64,000 nucleotides of DNA from NCBI RefSeq assembly GCF_001320245.1, contig NZ_BCBA01000039.1:97402-161401 (forward strand). The letters are read 5' to 3'. Numbering within the stretch: the first letter of the stretch is position 1; every line of letters begins with the position of its first letter. This DNA comes from Pseudomonas sp. NBRC 111124 (GTDB taxonomy: Bacteria; Pseudomonadota; Gammaproteobacteria; Pseudomonadales; Pseudomonadaceae). This document shows positions 46,369-55,481 of this stretch, one piece after another. A program made the position numbers and the translations under genes. The notes below the pieces were generated by a model that worked only from the letters and a program-made list of their open reading frames with translations, was not told where the DNA came from and did no database searches.

Positions 46369-47937
46369 ATGATGAACCCGATTGCTGCCGTCCGCCCCCT
46401 CCCCGTCCAGATCCCGCTTGCAGCGACTGCCCAGATGACCGCAACCAGCCAGGCTGCCGGCACGTTGACCCGTGCCAGTACACAGGTGGTCCTCGGCCAG
46501 CCATCGATCAGCATGGGCAGCGACGTCTACTCTGCCAAAGGCACCCTGGAGAGCGCATCCGGCCGCTACGTCTGGGAAACGCCAGGTGTCGACAAGCTCA
46601 GCCAGTACATGGCCAGTGCCGTGCAATCGGGCTCGACCAGCGCGCGCTTCCAGGGCCTGGGCGCGGCGCTGCTGGCGCAACTGGCCGCCAATGGCGGAGG
46701 GACAATTGCCCAATCCGGCCTGCTGGTGAACGACGCGTCTGTGCCAGACGAACTGATACTGGGCCTGCAGCAGTCGCGCCTGCGCGAATTCGCCAGCAAC
46801 AGCATTACCTTCAACCTCACCACAGCCTCCGGCGCCACCGTGTCCTTGGGGCTGTACAGCAGCGAGCACGGCCTGGCCGTGGATGCCCAGGTGCAAGGCG
46901 GCACACTTAACGCCAAGGAACTGGATGGCCTGGCCGCGCTGGCCAGCAGCTTCCAGTCGGCCATCAATGGCCTGACCCAGGAACCACCGAGCCTCCAGCT
47001 GGGCGCCCTGGTCAAGCTCGACCCGAGCCTGTTCACCGGCCTGCAACTCGACGCGAAGCTGGAAACCAGCAGCGGCGAACAGCAAACCTTCGCACTGCGC
47101 CTGGACGACCAGACCCGCAGCCTGAAACTGCAGGGCCCCAGTGGTGAAGTGAAGATGGACTTCGACACCCAGGGCGGCACTTTGCTGGGCAGCCAGGCCA
47201 TGCGCCAGGCTGCAGTGGCCAACTACCTGACGCAATTTGACGCCGCGCAAGCGCGCGGCCATGGCGACGAACAGCTGATGGGCCTGTTCAAGGATGCCTT
47301 CAGCCAGCTCAACCGTGTCGATGACAACAGCCTGGCCGGCTCGGCAACGCCCCTGAACAAGAACAGCCGCCTGCTGCTCAGCGGCTTGGCCGACTTCAAC
47401 GCATCGATCAGCCAGCCCACGCAGCGGCTCAACCCGGCGAAGCCAGAAGAGTCGGACAGCTTCAACTACCAGGTTTCACAGTCAACCAGCATCAAGGGCG
47501 GCGCCAAGCTCAGCGTGGAGCAGCAACAACAGGCTAACCTCAAGGCCGCCTGGCATGTAGGGCTCAACCCACTGGTGGCCCTGCAGCTGACCCGCGACAG
47601 CGAATCGCAGAACTACCGCTATCACGAAGTCAACGACCAGTCGAACAGCACTACCCGCCTGGGCTTCAACAATGGCGTGCTGACCGACGCGAGTGTGTCG
47701 CAGCTGGCCATCCAGAAAGAGCGGGTTCGCACCTACCAGCAAGGCATCGAGCTCTCGGACGTCACCAACAGTGCCTTCAGCCACAAGGACCGTGACCTGC
47801 TGAGCGTCCTCGACGCACTGCTGCGGCAGGACCGTGAAGCACAGCGCATCGGCGCGCAGTCGACGCTCGAGCAACAGGTACTGGAGCTGAGTCATCTATG
47901 GTTGCTGCAATCCAACCCGACGCTGATCACGGGCTGA
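46369..47937 (+). CDS. Uncharacterised 522-residue protein
   Basis: Not recognised. GGAG precedes tandem ATGs. The N-terminus is Ala/Pro/Thr-rich and disordered-looking (about 1-45) and is not a clear signal peptide. The middle (about 140-270) alternates polar and hydrophobic residues with many Gly/Ser/Gln, suggesting beta structure (SITFNLTTASGATVSLGLYSSEHG). The C-terminal third is Gln/Asn/Ser-rich and helical (EQQQQANLKAAWHVGLNPLVALQL), ending VLELSHLWLLQ. No Cys at all. Stands alone between two terminator/UTR hairpins. Could be a secreted or cell-surface protein by composition, but no export signal is seen. Confidence 0.72.
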   Translation: MMNPIAAVRPLPVQIPLAATAQMTATSQAAGTLTRASTQVVLGQPSISMGSDVYSAKGTLESASGRYVWETPGVDKLSQYMASAVQSGSTSARFQGLGAALLAQLAANGGGTIAQSGLLVNDASVPDELILGLQQSRLREFASNSITFNLTTASGATVSLGLYSSEHGLAVDAQVQGGTLNAKELDGLAALASSFQSAINGLTQEPPSLQLGALVKLDPSLFTGLQLDAKLETSSGEQQTFALRLDDQTRSLKLQGPSGEVKMDFDTQGGTLLGSQAMRQAAVANYLTQFDAAQARGHGDEQLMGLFKDAFSQLNRVDDNSLAGSATPLNKNSRLLLSGLADFNASISQPTQRLNPAKPEESDSFNYQVSQSTSIKGGAKLSVEQQQQANLKAAWHVGLNPLVALQLTRDSESQNYRYHEVNDQSNSTTRLGFNNGVLTDASVSQLAIQKERVRTYQQGIELSDVTNSAFSHKDRDLLSVLDALLRQDREAQRIGAQSTLEQQVLELSHLWLLQSNPTLITG

Positions 47938-48064
47938 TGGCATCGCCTTGCCGGATTTGCATGAGCCAGCACCCTATTCATGACTTCAAGTCAAATGACC
48001 TTGGCCGTACCCTGCCTTAATCAAACGCGTTGAAACCCGCACACTGCTCCCCATTCGAAGAGCG

Positions 48065-48095
48065 ACCGAAGCTGAGCGACTACGCTCACTTCGGT
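48065..48095 (+). promoter_or_regulatory. Leader hairpin/palindrome upstream of the aldo/keto reductase gene
   Basis: accgaag-(c)-tgagcg-acta-cgctca-cttcggt forms a 13-bp stem with one bulged base and a 4-base loop, ending 28 bases before the ATG and close to the AGGAG. It is not followed by T residues. It could be a regulator's operator or a 5'-UTR structure gating translation. Confidence 0.45.
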
Positions 48096-48123
48096 TCACC
48101 TTTCACTCACCAGGAGCAAATTC

Positions 48124-48927
48124 ATGAGCATTCCATCCTTCGGTCTCGGCACGTTCCGCCTCACCGGCCAAGCCGTCATCGATTCGGTCAAGTCGGCACT
48201 GGAACTGGGTTACCGAGTCATCGACACCGCACAGATCTACCAGAACGAAGCCGACGTCGGCCAGGCCATCGCCGAGAGCGGCGTGCCGCGCAGCGAGCTG
48301 TTCATCACCACCAAGATCTGGGTTGAAAATTACGCCGCCGACAAGCTGGTCCCCAGCCTGCGCGACAGCCTGAAAAAATTGCGCACCGACTACGTCGACC
48401 TGCTGCTGATCCACTGGCCGGCCCCGGGAAACGGCGTCGAACTGGCCGAGTACATGGAAGCCCTGGCCGAAGCCAAGAAGCTGGGCCTGACCCGCCAGAT
48501 CGGTGTGTCCAACTTCAACATCGAACTGACCCGCCAGGCCATCGCCGTGGTCGGCAAAGGCGAGATCGCCACCAACCAGATCGAGCTCAGCCCGTACCTG
48601 CAGAACAGCAAGCTGACCGCGTTCCTCAAGGAACAGGGCATCACCGTCACCTCGTACATGACCCTGGCCTACGGCAAGGTCCTGAAAGATCCGGTGCTGA
48701 CCGAGATCGCCAACAAGCACAAAGCTACCGTCGCACAGGTTGCCCTGGCCTGGGCCCTGCAGCTGGGTTATGCGGTGATCCCGTCTTCGACCAAGCGCGA
48801 GAACCTGGCCAGCAACCTGCTCGCCCGCGACCTGCGCCTGGACGACGAGGACATGGCGCGTATCGCCGAGCTTGAGCGCAATGGCCGCGAAGTCAGCCCT
48901 GAAGGCCTGGCGCCGATCTGGGACTGA
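48124..48927 (+). CDS. dkgB: Aldo/keto reductase, 2,5-diketo-D-gluconate reductase B type
   Basis: NADPH-dependent cytosolic aldo/keto reductase, 267 residues. Catalytic tetrad visible: Asp and Tyr in VIDTAQIYQNE, Lys in FITTKIW, His in LLIHWP. Cofactor loop IPSSTKRENLASNL near the C-terminus. AGGAG precedes the ATG. The DkgB assignment follows overall sequence; in vivo it may reduce methylglyoxal or other aldehydes. Followed at 4 bases by the LLM gene, probably one operon. Confidence 0.9.
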   Translation: MSIPSFGLGTFRLTGQAVIDSVKSALELGYRVIDTAQIYQNEADVGQAIAESGVPRSELFITTKIWVENYAADKLVPSLRDSLKKLRTDYVDLLLIHWPAPGNGVELAEYMEALAEAKKLGLTRQIGVSNFNIELTRQAIAVVGKGEIATNQIELSPYLQNSKLTAFLKEQGITVTSYMTLAYGKVLKDPVLTEIANKHKATVAQVALAWALQLGYAVIPSSTKRENLASNLLARDLRLDDEDMARIAELERNGREVSPEGLAPIWD

Positions 48928-48931
48928 TGCC

Positions 48932-49879
48932 ATGACCACGCCCCTCGAACGCCTGACCGCTGGCGGCTTCAGCATCGGCCTGGAAGCGCCGCTGGACCAC
49001 GACTGGACGCCTGCTGGCGACCAGGCCCGGCGCCGCGATGGCCGCCAGTTCGGCGAGCCGGACCTGCGCCAGCACGCCGAATTGGCCACCCTGGCCGACC
49101 GCTTGGGCTACCGCGCCCTGTGGGTCCGTGACGTGCCGCTGTACGACCCGGCGTTCGGCGATGCCGCCCAGGTGTTCGAGGTGTTCAGCTACCTCGGCTA
49201 CCTGGCCGGGGTCACCCGCGACATCCTGCTCGGCACCGCTGCGGTGGTGCTGCCGATCCGCGAGCCGCTGCTGACCTTGAAATCGGCCGCGAGTATCCAG
49301 CGCCTGTCGGGCAACCGCTTGCTGCTGGGCGTGGCCAGCGGCGACCGGCCAGTGGAATACCCACTGTTCGGCCGCGACTTCGAAGGGCGTGGCAACCACT
49401 TCCGCCAACAGGTGGCGCTGCTGCGTGACGGCGCCCACGGCCACCTGCCCGAGGGCATGGCCGTGCTGCCATCTACCCAGGCGCCACTGCCGTTGCTGGT
49501 GGCGGGCCTGGCGCAACAGAGCCCGGCGTGGATCGGCGCCAACATGGACGGTTGCCTGGCCTACCCCGGCACGCCCGACGACCACCAGCGCCGGGTCGCA
49601 GCCTGGCGAGCGGTGGCGGGCAACAAACCGTACAGCAGCTTCATCCACCTGGACCTGGCGGAAAACGCCGATGAACCGCTGCAGCGCTGGCGCTTCGGTT
49701 TCCGCGGCGGGCGCAAGGCGCTGGCCAGCGAGCTCGCCGCCCTGCGCACTGCCGGCGTCGACCACGTCGGCCTGCACCTGCGGCGCAATGTGCGGCCGCT
49801 GGACGAAACCTTGCATGAAATCGCCGAATACGTACTGCCGCAATTCCACGAAACACAACTGACACAGGCCACCCGATGA
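48932..49879 (+). CDS. LLM-class (luciferase-like) flavin-dependent oxidoreductase
   Basis: 315 residues from MTTPLERL; a longer frame would overlap dkgB. TIM-barrel bacterial luciferase-like family: HAELATLADRLGYRALWVRDVPLYDPAFGD, then TRDILLGTAAVVLPIREPLLTLKSAASIQRLSGNRLLLGVASGDR. These use reduced flavin with O2, or act as F420/FMN oxidoreductases; the substrate is unknown. It overlaps the MoaF-like gene by 4 bases. Confidence 0.88.
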   Translation: MTTPLERLTAGGFSIGLEAPLDHDWTPAGDQARRRDGRQFGEPDLRQHAELATLADRLGYRALWVRDVPLYDPAFGDAAQVFEVFSYLGYLAGVTRDILLGTAAVVLPIREPLLTLKSAASIQRLSGNRLLLGVASGDRPVEYPLFGRDFEGRGNHFRQQVALLRDGAHGHLPEGMAVLPSTQAPLPLLVAGLAQQSPAWIGANMDGCLAYPGTPDDHQRRVAAWRAVAGNKPYSSFIHLDLAENADEPLQRWRFGFRGGRKALASELAALRTAGVDHVGLHLRRNVRPLDETLHEIAEYVLPQFHETQLTQATR

Positions 49880-50220
49880 GCACTGCCTCCCCCTTGCCGG
49901 CCTTCGCTGGCCGCAGCTTCCAAGTCGAATACCCCGGCCTGGCCGCGCACAACCGCTACTCCGACGACGGCCGTCACGTGCATTACGCTATCGTTTCTGG
50001 CCCTTATGCTGGCGCCAATGGCGCAGCCGAATGCCAATGGCGACAGATCGCCAAAGGGGTCTACGTCATCTCCTGGCAGGAAGCCGATGGCGCCACCGTG
50101 GTGCATGTCGATGACTTCAGCAACGGTCGCTCGCAGTCGTTCTTCACTGCCAGCGACCTGAGCTTCCATCGCATGGAAGGCCCGCTGACCGAGCTCGACA
50201 CGCAGGAGCCTGCCCAATGA
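49876..50220 (+). CDS. MoaF-like small protein
   Basis: 114 residues with the pattern of MoaF/lipocalin-like domains: GRSFQVEYPGL, DDGRHVHYAIVSGPYAG, YVISWQEADGATVVHVDDF. These domains are beta-barrels whose function is mostly unknown despite the name. Coupled by ATGA overlaps to the LLM gene before and the MFS gene after. Confidence 0.75.
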   Translation: MSTASPLPAFAGRSFQVEYPGLAAHNRYSDDGRHVHYAIVSGPYAGANGAAECQWRQIAKGVYVISWQEADGATVVHVDDFSNGRSQSFFTASDLSFHRMEGPLTELDTQEPAQ

Positions 50221-51386
50221 AAGCCGGACGCGTGCTGTTCGCCCTGGCCATCGGTGCCTTTGGCATCGGTACTACCGAATTCACGCCGATGGGCCTGCTG
50301 CCGGTGATCGCCCAGGGCGTCGACGTCAGCATCCCTAGCGCGGGCATGCTGATTACCGCCTATGCCATCGGTGTGATGGTCGGTGCGCCGATCATGACCT
50401 TGCTGTTCAGCCGCTTCGGCAAGCGCGCGGCGCTGATGGCACTGATGGCGATCTTTACCCTGGGCAACCTGCTCTCGGCGCTGTCACCGGACTACTACAC
50501 GCTGCTCGCCTCGCGCCTGGTCACCAGCCTCAACCATGGCGCCTTCTTCGGCCTTGGCGCGGTGGTGGCCGCCAGCGTCGTCCCCAGAGAGAAACAGGCC
50601 AGCGCCGTGGCGACCATGTTCATGGGCCTGACCATCGCCAACATCGGCGGTGTGCCGGCGGCCACCTGGGTTGGCCAGCAAGTCGGCTGGCGCATGGCGT
50701 TCGCCGGCACGGCGGTGCTCGGCCTGCTGGCCATGGCCGCCTTGTGGTACGCCCTGCCCAAGGGTGAACGCGGCAGCGTGCCGCATGTGCGCAAGGAACT
50801 GGCGGTGATCGCCCGCCCCAGCGTGCTGCTGGCGATGGCCACCACGGTACTGGGGGCTGGCGCCATGTTCACGCTGTACACCTATGTGGCGCCAGTGCTG
50901 GCGGAACTGACCGGTGCCTCGGACAGTTTCGTCACCCTTGGCCTGGTGCTGATCGGCGTTGGTTTCACCTTGGGCAACAGCCTGGGTGGCCGCCTGGCCG
51001 ACTGGTCGCTGGATGGCGCGGCGCGGATCTTCCTCGGCGTGCTGGCAGTGATCATGTTGCTGATGCCGCTGGTGCTGGGCAGCCATGTCGGCGCCGCCAT
51101 CGCCTTGCTGGTGTGGGGCATGTTCACCTTCGCCGTAGTGCCGCCACTGCAGATGCGGGTGATGACCGCCGCCATCGAGGCGCCTGGGCTGGCATCTTCG
51201 ATCAACGTCGGTGCGTTCAACCTGGGTAATGCCGTGGGCGCGGCCCTGGGCGGCGCAGTGATCAGCCTGAACCTCGGTTACGCCGCAGTGCCGATGGCCG
51301 GTGGCGTGCTGGCGGCTGCCGGGTTGTTGTTGGTATGGCTCGGTGGGCGCAGCCAGGCTGCGGATAAAAACGTGGGCGCCGCCTGA
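50217..51386 (+). CDS. MFS transporter (AraJ/DHA1-like efflux)
   Basis: 389 residues, 12 helices. DHA1 pattern: FALAIGAFGIGTTEFTPMGLLPVIAQGVDVSIPSAGMLITAYAIGVMVGAP (helices 1-2) and SRFGKRAALM (loop 2/3). Final gene of the dkgB-LLM-MoaF-MFS unit, so it probably exports a substrate or product of those redox enzymes. Substrate unknown. Confidence 0.9.
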   Translation: MKAGRVLFALAIGAFGIGTTEFTPMGLLPVIAQGVDVSIPSAGMLITAYAIGVMVGAPIMTLLFSRFGKRAALMALMAIFTLGNLLSALSPDYYTLLASRLVTSLNHGAFFGLGAVVAASVVPREKQASAVATMFMGLTIANIGGVPAATWVGQQVGWRMAFAGTAVLGLLAMAALWYALPKGERGSVPHVRKELAVIARPSVLLAMATTVLGAGAMFTLYTYVAPVLAELTGASDSFVTLGLVLIGVGFTLGNSLGGRLADWSLDGAARIFLGVLAVIMLLMPLVLGSHVGAAIALLVWGMFTFAVVPPLQMRVMTAAIEAPGLASSINVGAFNLGNAVGAALGGAVISLNLGYAAVPMAGGVLAAAGLLLVWLGGRSQAADKNVGAA

Positions 51387-51427
51387 CCTTATGGAGAGCG
51401 CCGAACCTCTGGGAGCGGCGCTACCTG

Positions 51428-51901
51428 TCAGAACCTCAACCCCACGTTGATCATCCCAGCAGCCCCTCCCAGCACCACGAACTCAGCCCCCACCGGCCCC
51501 CAGTGCACGCCGAACGACGGAATGATAACCGGCGCAACACCGAAGTGGTTCAACGGGATCTTGTCATCATATTCGCCCTTGTAGCCCTCGATCATGCCGG
51601 CGCTGAGCTTGGCGTACACGGGATAACGCTCGTGCTCCCAGACCTTGCCCAGGTAGGCGTAATAGGAGCGCTGGGAGAACGAGTTCTTGAAGGTCGCTGC
51701 GCCCCACAGCAGGCCGTCGGTGTAGATGCGCTCGATGCCGACCAGTTCCTGATGGTTGTTGTGCTCCGGGTCGTGGGTCCAGTGCTTGGTATAGGCGCTG
51801 GTCTGCACGTACCAATAGTCCCCCTCGCGCTCGCCTTCTTCGGCAATTGCAGCCAGACTCACTGCCAGCAGCCCGATCGCTGCAATTGACGTCCTGTTCA
51901 T
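51428..51901 (-). CDS. Probable outer-membrane beta-barrel protein
   Basis: 157 residues. Signal peptide MNRTSIAAIGLLAVSLAAIA, then repeated aromatic amphipathic strands (DYWYVQTSAYTKHW, YYAYLGKVWEHERYPVYAKLSAGMIEGY) and a terminal MINVGLRF ending in Phe, the usual signal for outer-membrane insertion. The barrel size would fit an eight-strand PagP/PagL-like protein; family not identified with certainty. GAGG precedes the start. Divergent from the adjacent hydrolase gene. Confidence 0.7.
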   Translation of the reverse strand: MNRTSIAAIGLLAVSLAAIAEEGEREGDYWYVQTSAYTKHWTHDPEHNNHQELVGIERIYTDGLLWGAATFKNSFSQRSYYAYLGKVWEHERYPVYAKLSAGMIEGYKGEYDDKIPLNHFGVAPVIIPSFGVHWGPVGAEFVVLGGAAGMINVGLRF

Positions 51902-51978
51902 GCTCGATGCCTCGCTGGACAATCCAGTGACACTAGCCGGGCCCGCTCGATCGCGCCATAGGAAAAGTCCAGGGAGCA

Positions 51979-53433
51979 ATGATGCCGATACACCGTTTGC
52001 TGGTGGCTGTGGTACTCGTGGTACTGACCCTGCTGGTCACTGCGCTGTTCGCCTTGCGTATCACCGCGATTGCCGATTTCCAGCTGGAGCCGTGGCACAT
52101 TTATGTACCGGACGAGATGCCAGCCAGCGACATCGACCACGCCAGCTGGGGCGATTACCTCGCGGCCGAGCAACGCGTGTTCAACCAGGTCAACCGGGTA
52201 ATGCGTGAGCAACTGTCCAGCGAGCAGCCCTCAACCTACAACCGCTTCGTAGCCAGCAGCCGGGTATTCCCGGGCAATCTCAGCCATGACTGGAACCGCT
52301 CCTATATCGCCGAACCCCGACAGACTGCCAAGGGCGCGGTGGTGTTGCTGCACGGCCTGACCGACTCGCCGTACAGCCTGCGTCACTTCGCTCGGCACTT
52401 TCAGGACCTGGGCTATGTGGTGGTCGCCCCGCGCCTGCCCGGGCATGGCACGGTCCCGGCCGGCCTGACCGCGGCCCACTGGGAAGACTGGATGGCTACC
52501 ACCCGCCTGGCCGTGCGCGAAGCAACCCGACGCGCCCCCGCAGGTACGCCGCTGTACATTGTCGGCTTTTCCAATGGCGGCGCTCTGGCCGTCAAGTACA
52601 GCCTCGACGCGCTGCAAGACCAGCACCTGGCCAGCCCCGCCCATCTGGTGCTCATCTCACCCATGATCGGCGTCAGCCGCTTTGCCCGATTTGCCGGCAT
52701 TGCCGGCCTGCCAGCGCTGTTCCCGGCATTTGCCAAGGCCGCCTGGTTAAGCGTGCTGCCCGAGTTCAATCCGTTCAAGTACAACTCGTTCCCGGTCAAT
52801 GCCGCGCGCCAGTCCTACGAGCTGACCGAAGCGGTGCGCCAGCAACTGTTCGCTCAAACCCGCGAACCGCAGCGCCTGGCCACGCTGCCACCGATCCTCA
52901 CCTACCAGTCGCTGGTCGATGGCACGGTCAGCACCGAAGCCATCCAGACCGAGCTGTACGATCGGCTGCCCGACAATGGCAGCGAATTGGTGATCTTCGA
53001 CACCAATGGCTCGCTGGGTATCGACGACATGCTCAGGCCTTCGGTAAGCGCCCTGCGCGACAGGATGTTCGCATCCCAAGGCCGCCCCTATGCGCGAACC
53101 TTGATTGCGGCCGGAGGCCCGGGTAATGGGCAGCTGAAGTCGATACGCTTTGCAGCCCAGGCAACCACGGCCGACGAGCAGAGGCTGGATGCGGTGTATC
53201 CGCCCAGCCTGATCTCGCTGTCCCATGTGGCGCTGCCCTTTCCCATCGATGATCCGCTGTATGGACAGCAGCCTGGTAGGCATGAGAATTACGGGGTGAA
53301 TCTGGGCAATTTGAACATGCGCGGGGAGCGCGGGGCGTTGATCGTGGACGCGGGGAGTTTTTCGCGGGCCACTTCGAATCCGTTTTTCAAGGTGATGCTG
53401 GAGGAGATGGATAAGGCGTTGCGGTTGCATTGA
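51979..53433 (+). CDS. Membrane-anchored alpha/beta hydrolase
   Basis: 484 residues. One N-terminal helix (about 6-27), then an alpha/beta-hydrolase core: oxyanion segment VVLLHGLTDSP, nucleophile Ser in IVGFSNGGAL, and a candidate catalytic His in SLISLSHVALPF. A lid-like Pro/Phe-rich insert (about 230-275) suggests a lipid or ester substrate. Divergent from the outer-membrane protein with 77 bases between starts, so they may share regulation. Substrate unknown. Confidence 0.85.
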   Translation: MMPIHRLLVAVVLVVLTLLVTALFALRITAIADFQLEPWHIYVPDEMPASDIDHASWGDYLAAEQRVFNQVNRVMREQLSSEQPSTYNRFVASSRVFPGNLSHDWNRSYIAEPRQTAKGAVVLLHGLTDSPYSLRHFARHFQDLGYVVVAPRLPGHGTVPAGLTAAHWEDWMATTRLAVREATRRAPAGTPLYIVGFSNGGALAVKYSLDALQDQHLASPAHLVLISPMIGVSRFARFAGIAGLPALFPAFAKAAWLSVLPEFNPFKYNSFPVNAARQSYELTEAVRQQLFAQTREPQRLATLPPILTYQSLVDGTVSTEAIQTELYDRLPDNGSELVIFDTNGSLGIDDMLRPSVSALRDRMFASQGRPYARTLIAAGGPGNGQLKSIRFAAQATTADEQRLDAVYPPSLISLSHVALPFPIDDPLYGQQPGRHENYGVNLGNLNMRGERGALIVDAGSFSRATSNPFFKVMLEEMDKALRLH

Positions 53434-53557
53434 GAGGCTGGCTTAAGGCAGCCACTGTTCCAATCAGCGCAATAATGAAATGCCAAACGCACTGATTCTC
53501 GGGAACGCTGGCGAGTACTACCCTACTTCCTGCCACCCACTCCCGAGGAACCACCCG

Positions 53558-54022
53558 ATGTCCCGCCCTCCACTGCCTCCGTTCACCCGCGAAACCGCCA
53601 TCCAGAAGGTCCGCCTTGCCGAGGACGGCTGGAACAGCCGCGACCCTGCCAAAGTGGCACTGGCCTACACCGTCGATACCGTCTGGCGCAACCGCGTCGA
53701 ATTCCCCCGTGGCCGCGCCGAGGTCGAGGCGTTTCTGACCCGCAAGTGGAACCACGAACTGGAATACCGCCTGATCAAGGAACTGTGGGCCTTCACCGGC
53801 AACCGCATCGCCGTGCGCTATGCCTACGAATACCACGACGACAGCGGCCAGTGGTTCCGTGCCTATGGCAACGAGAACTGGGAGTTCGCCGAAGACGGCC
53901 TGATGGAAAACCGTTTTTCCAGCATCAATGAACACCCCATCACCGAAGCAGAGCGCAAGTTTCGCTGGCCGCTGGGCCGGCGCCCGGATGATCACCCAGG
54001 CCTGAGCGACTTGGGGCTCTGA
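53558..54022 (+). CDS. DUF1348 / NTF2-like (SnoaL-fold) protein
   Basis: 154 residues of the nuclear-transport-factor-2-like superfamily, DUF1348 branch: VRLAEDGWNSRDPAKVALAYTVDTVWRNR, FLTRKWNHELEYRLIKELWAFTGNRIAVRYAYEYHDDSGQWFRAYGNENWEF. The cone fold often binds small hydrophobic ligands; activity unknown. GAGGAA precedes the ATG. Single gene. Confidence 0.88.
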   Translation: MSRPPLPPFTRETAIQKVRLAEDGWNSRDPAKVALAYTVDTVWRNRVEFPRGRAEVEAFLTRKWNHELEYRLIKELWAFTGNRIAVRYAYEYHDDSGQWFRAYGNENWEFAEDGLMENRFSSINEHPITEAERKFRWPLGRRPDDHPGLSDLGL

Positions 54023-54212
54023 GCAGCCCGCATTGCTCAAGTGAATGGCCAGGGCAGGCAGGCCCCCCAGTACCGCTTCGTGATCGATACCGCTAACGGT
54101 TGAATGTCCGAATCGCGACACCGAGTGCCTGTTCCGCGTGAGACAGGCATTGCCCGGCTGGATAACCTCCTTCGGGCAATGCCTTGCCATCACACGAAAA
54201 AGAGCCTCGCCC

Positions 54213-55448
54213 ATGACGACTCCTGCTGCCACCTTGGCCCCACCCGCCAACGCTGCCGACCAGCCCCAGGGCTTCTTGGTGCGCATCGTCGGCGCCGCCG
54301 CCTTTGCCCACCTGCTCAACGACCTGATCCAGGCCGTGCTGCCGTCGATCTACCCGATGCTCAAGAGCGACTTCTCGCTGAGCTTCGCCCAGATCGGCTG
54401 GATCGCCCTGATCTACCAAGTGACCGCCTCGTTGCTGCAGCCCTGGGTCGGCCTGTACACCGACAAGCGCCCCATGCCCTACCTGCTGCCCACCGGCATG
54501 CTGTTCACCCTGGTCGGCATAGCCTTGCTCGCTTTCGCCAGTAGTTACGAGATGCTGCTGTTCGCCGCAGCCGTGGTGGGCATCGGCTCAGCGACCTTCC
54601 ACCCGGAAGCCTCTCGGGTGGCGCGCATGGCCTCCGGCGGTCGCTTTGGCACCGCGCAGTCGACCTTTCAGGTTGGCGGCAACACCGGTTCCGCGATCGG
54701 CCCGCTGCTGACCGCTGCCATCGTCATCCCCCACGGTCAGCCGGCCATTGCCTGGTTCATGCTGGCTGCTGCCCTGGCCATCATCGTGCTGCTGCGCGTC
54801 ACCGGCTGGACCGTCCGCCACGGCCAGACCCAGCTCAAGGGCCTGGCCGGGCAGCAGGCACCTGGGCTTTCGAAAGGCGCCATGTGGCGCGCCGTTGGTG
54901 TGATCTCGGTGCTGATGTTCGCCAAGTTCGTCTACATCGCATCGTTCACCAACTACTTCACCTTCTACCTGATCGAACACTTCGCCCTGACGGTGCAGCA
55001 AAGCCAGCTGTACCTGTTCGTGTTCCTCGCCGCCGTGGCCTTGGGCACCTTTGCCGGCGGGCCGGTGGGTGACCGCATCGGGCGCAAGGCGGTGATCTGG
55101 ATCTCCTTCCTTGGCGTAGCGCCGTTCGCCCTGGCCCTGCCCTACGCCAACCTGGCCTGGACCGCCGTACTGGCGGTGGCCATCGGCCTGGTGATGTCGT
55201 CGGCCTTCGCCGCGCTGGTGGTGTACGCCCAGGAGGCCGTGCCTGGCCGCGTCGGACTGGTCTCGGGGGTGATGTTCGGCCTGATGTTCGGCATCAGCGG
55301 CATCGGTGCTGCGGGCCTAGGCGAACTGGCCGACCTGCATGGCATCGAGTGGGTGTACCAGATGATCTCGTTCCTGCCGCTGCTGGGCCTGGCTACCGCG
55401 CTGCTGCCGGCAACCCGCTCCAAAGCACGGCCCACTCGCTGCTGCTAA
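54213..55448 (+). CDS. Fosmidomycin-resistance-type (Fsr) MFS transporter
   Basis: 411 residues, 12 helices, with the Fsr pattern AAFAHLLNDLIQAVLPSIYPMLKSDFSLSFAQIGWIALIYQVTASLLQPWVGLYTDKRP and GSATFHPEASRVARMASGGRFGTAQSTFQVGGN. Efflux pump for small polar drugs such as fosmidomycin or related metabolites. A longer frame adds 25 residues without family support. Followed 33 bases later by an AraC gene on the same strand. Confidence 0.88.
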   Translation: MTTPAATLAPPANAADQPQGFLVRIVGAAAFAHLLNDLIQAVLPSIYPMLKSDFSLSFAQIGWIALIYQVTASLLQPWVGLYTDKRPMPYLLPTGMLFTLVGIALLAFASSYEMLLFAAAVVGIGSATFHPEASRVARMASGGRFGTAQSTFQVGGNTGSAIGPLLTAAIVIPHGQPAIAWFMLAAALAIIVLLRVTGWTVRHGQTQLKGLAGQQAPGLSKGAMWRAVGVISVLMFAKFVYIASFTNYFTFYLIEHFALTVQQSQLYLFVFLAAVALGTFAGGPVGDRIGRKAVIWISFLGVAPFALALPYANLAWTAVLAVAIGLVMSSAFAALVVYAQEAVPGRVGLVSGVMFGLMFGISGIGAAGLGELADLHGIEWVYQMISFLPLLGLATALLPATRSKARPTRCC

Positions 55449-55481
55449 GATGGCGCGCCTGTCGGACTGCACGAGCGCATC

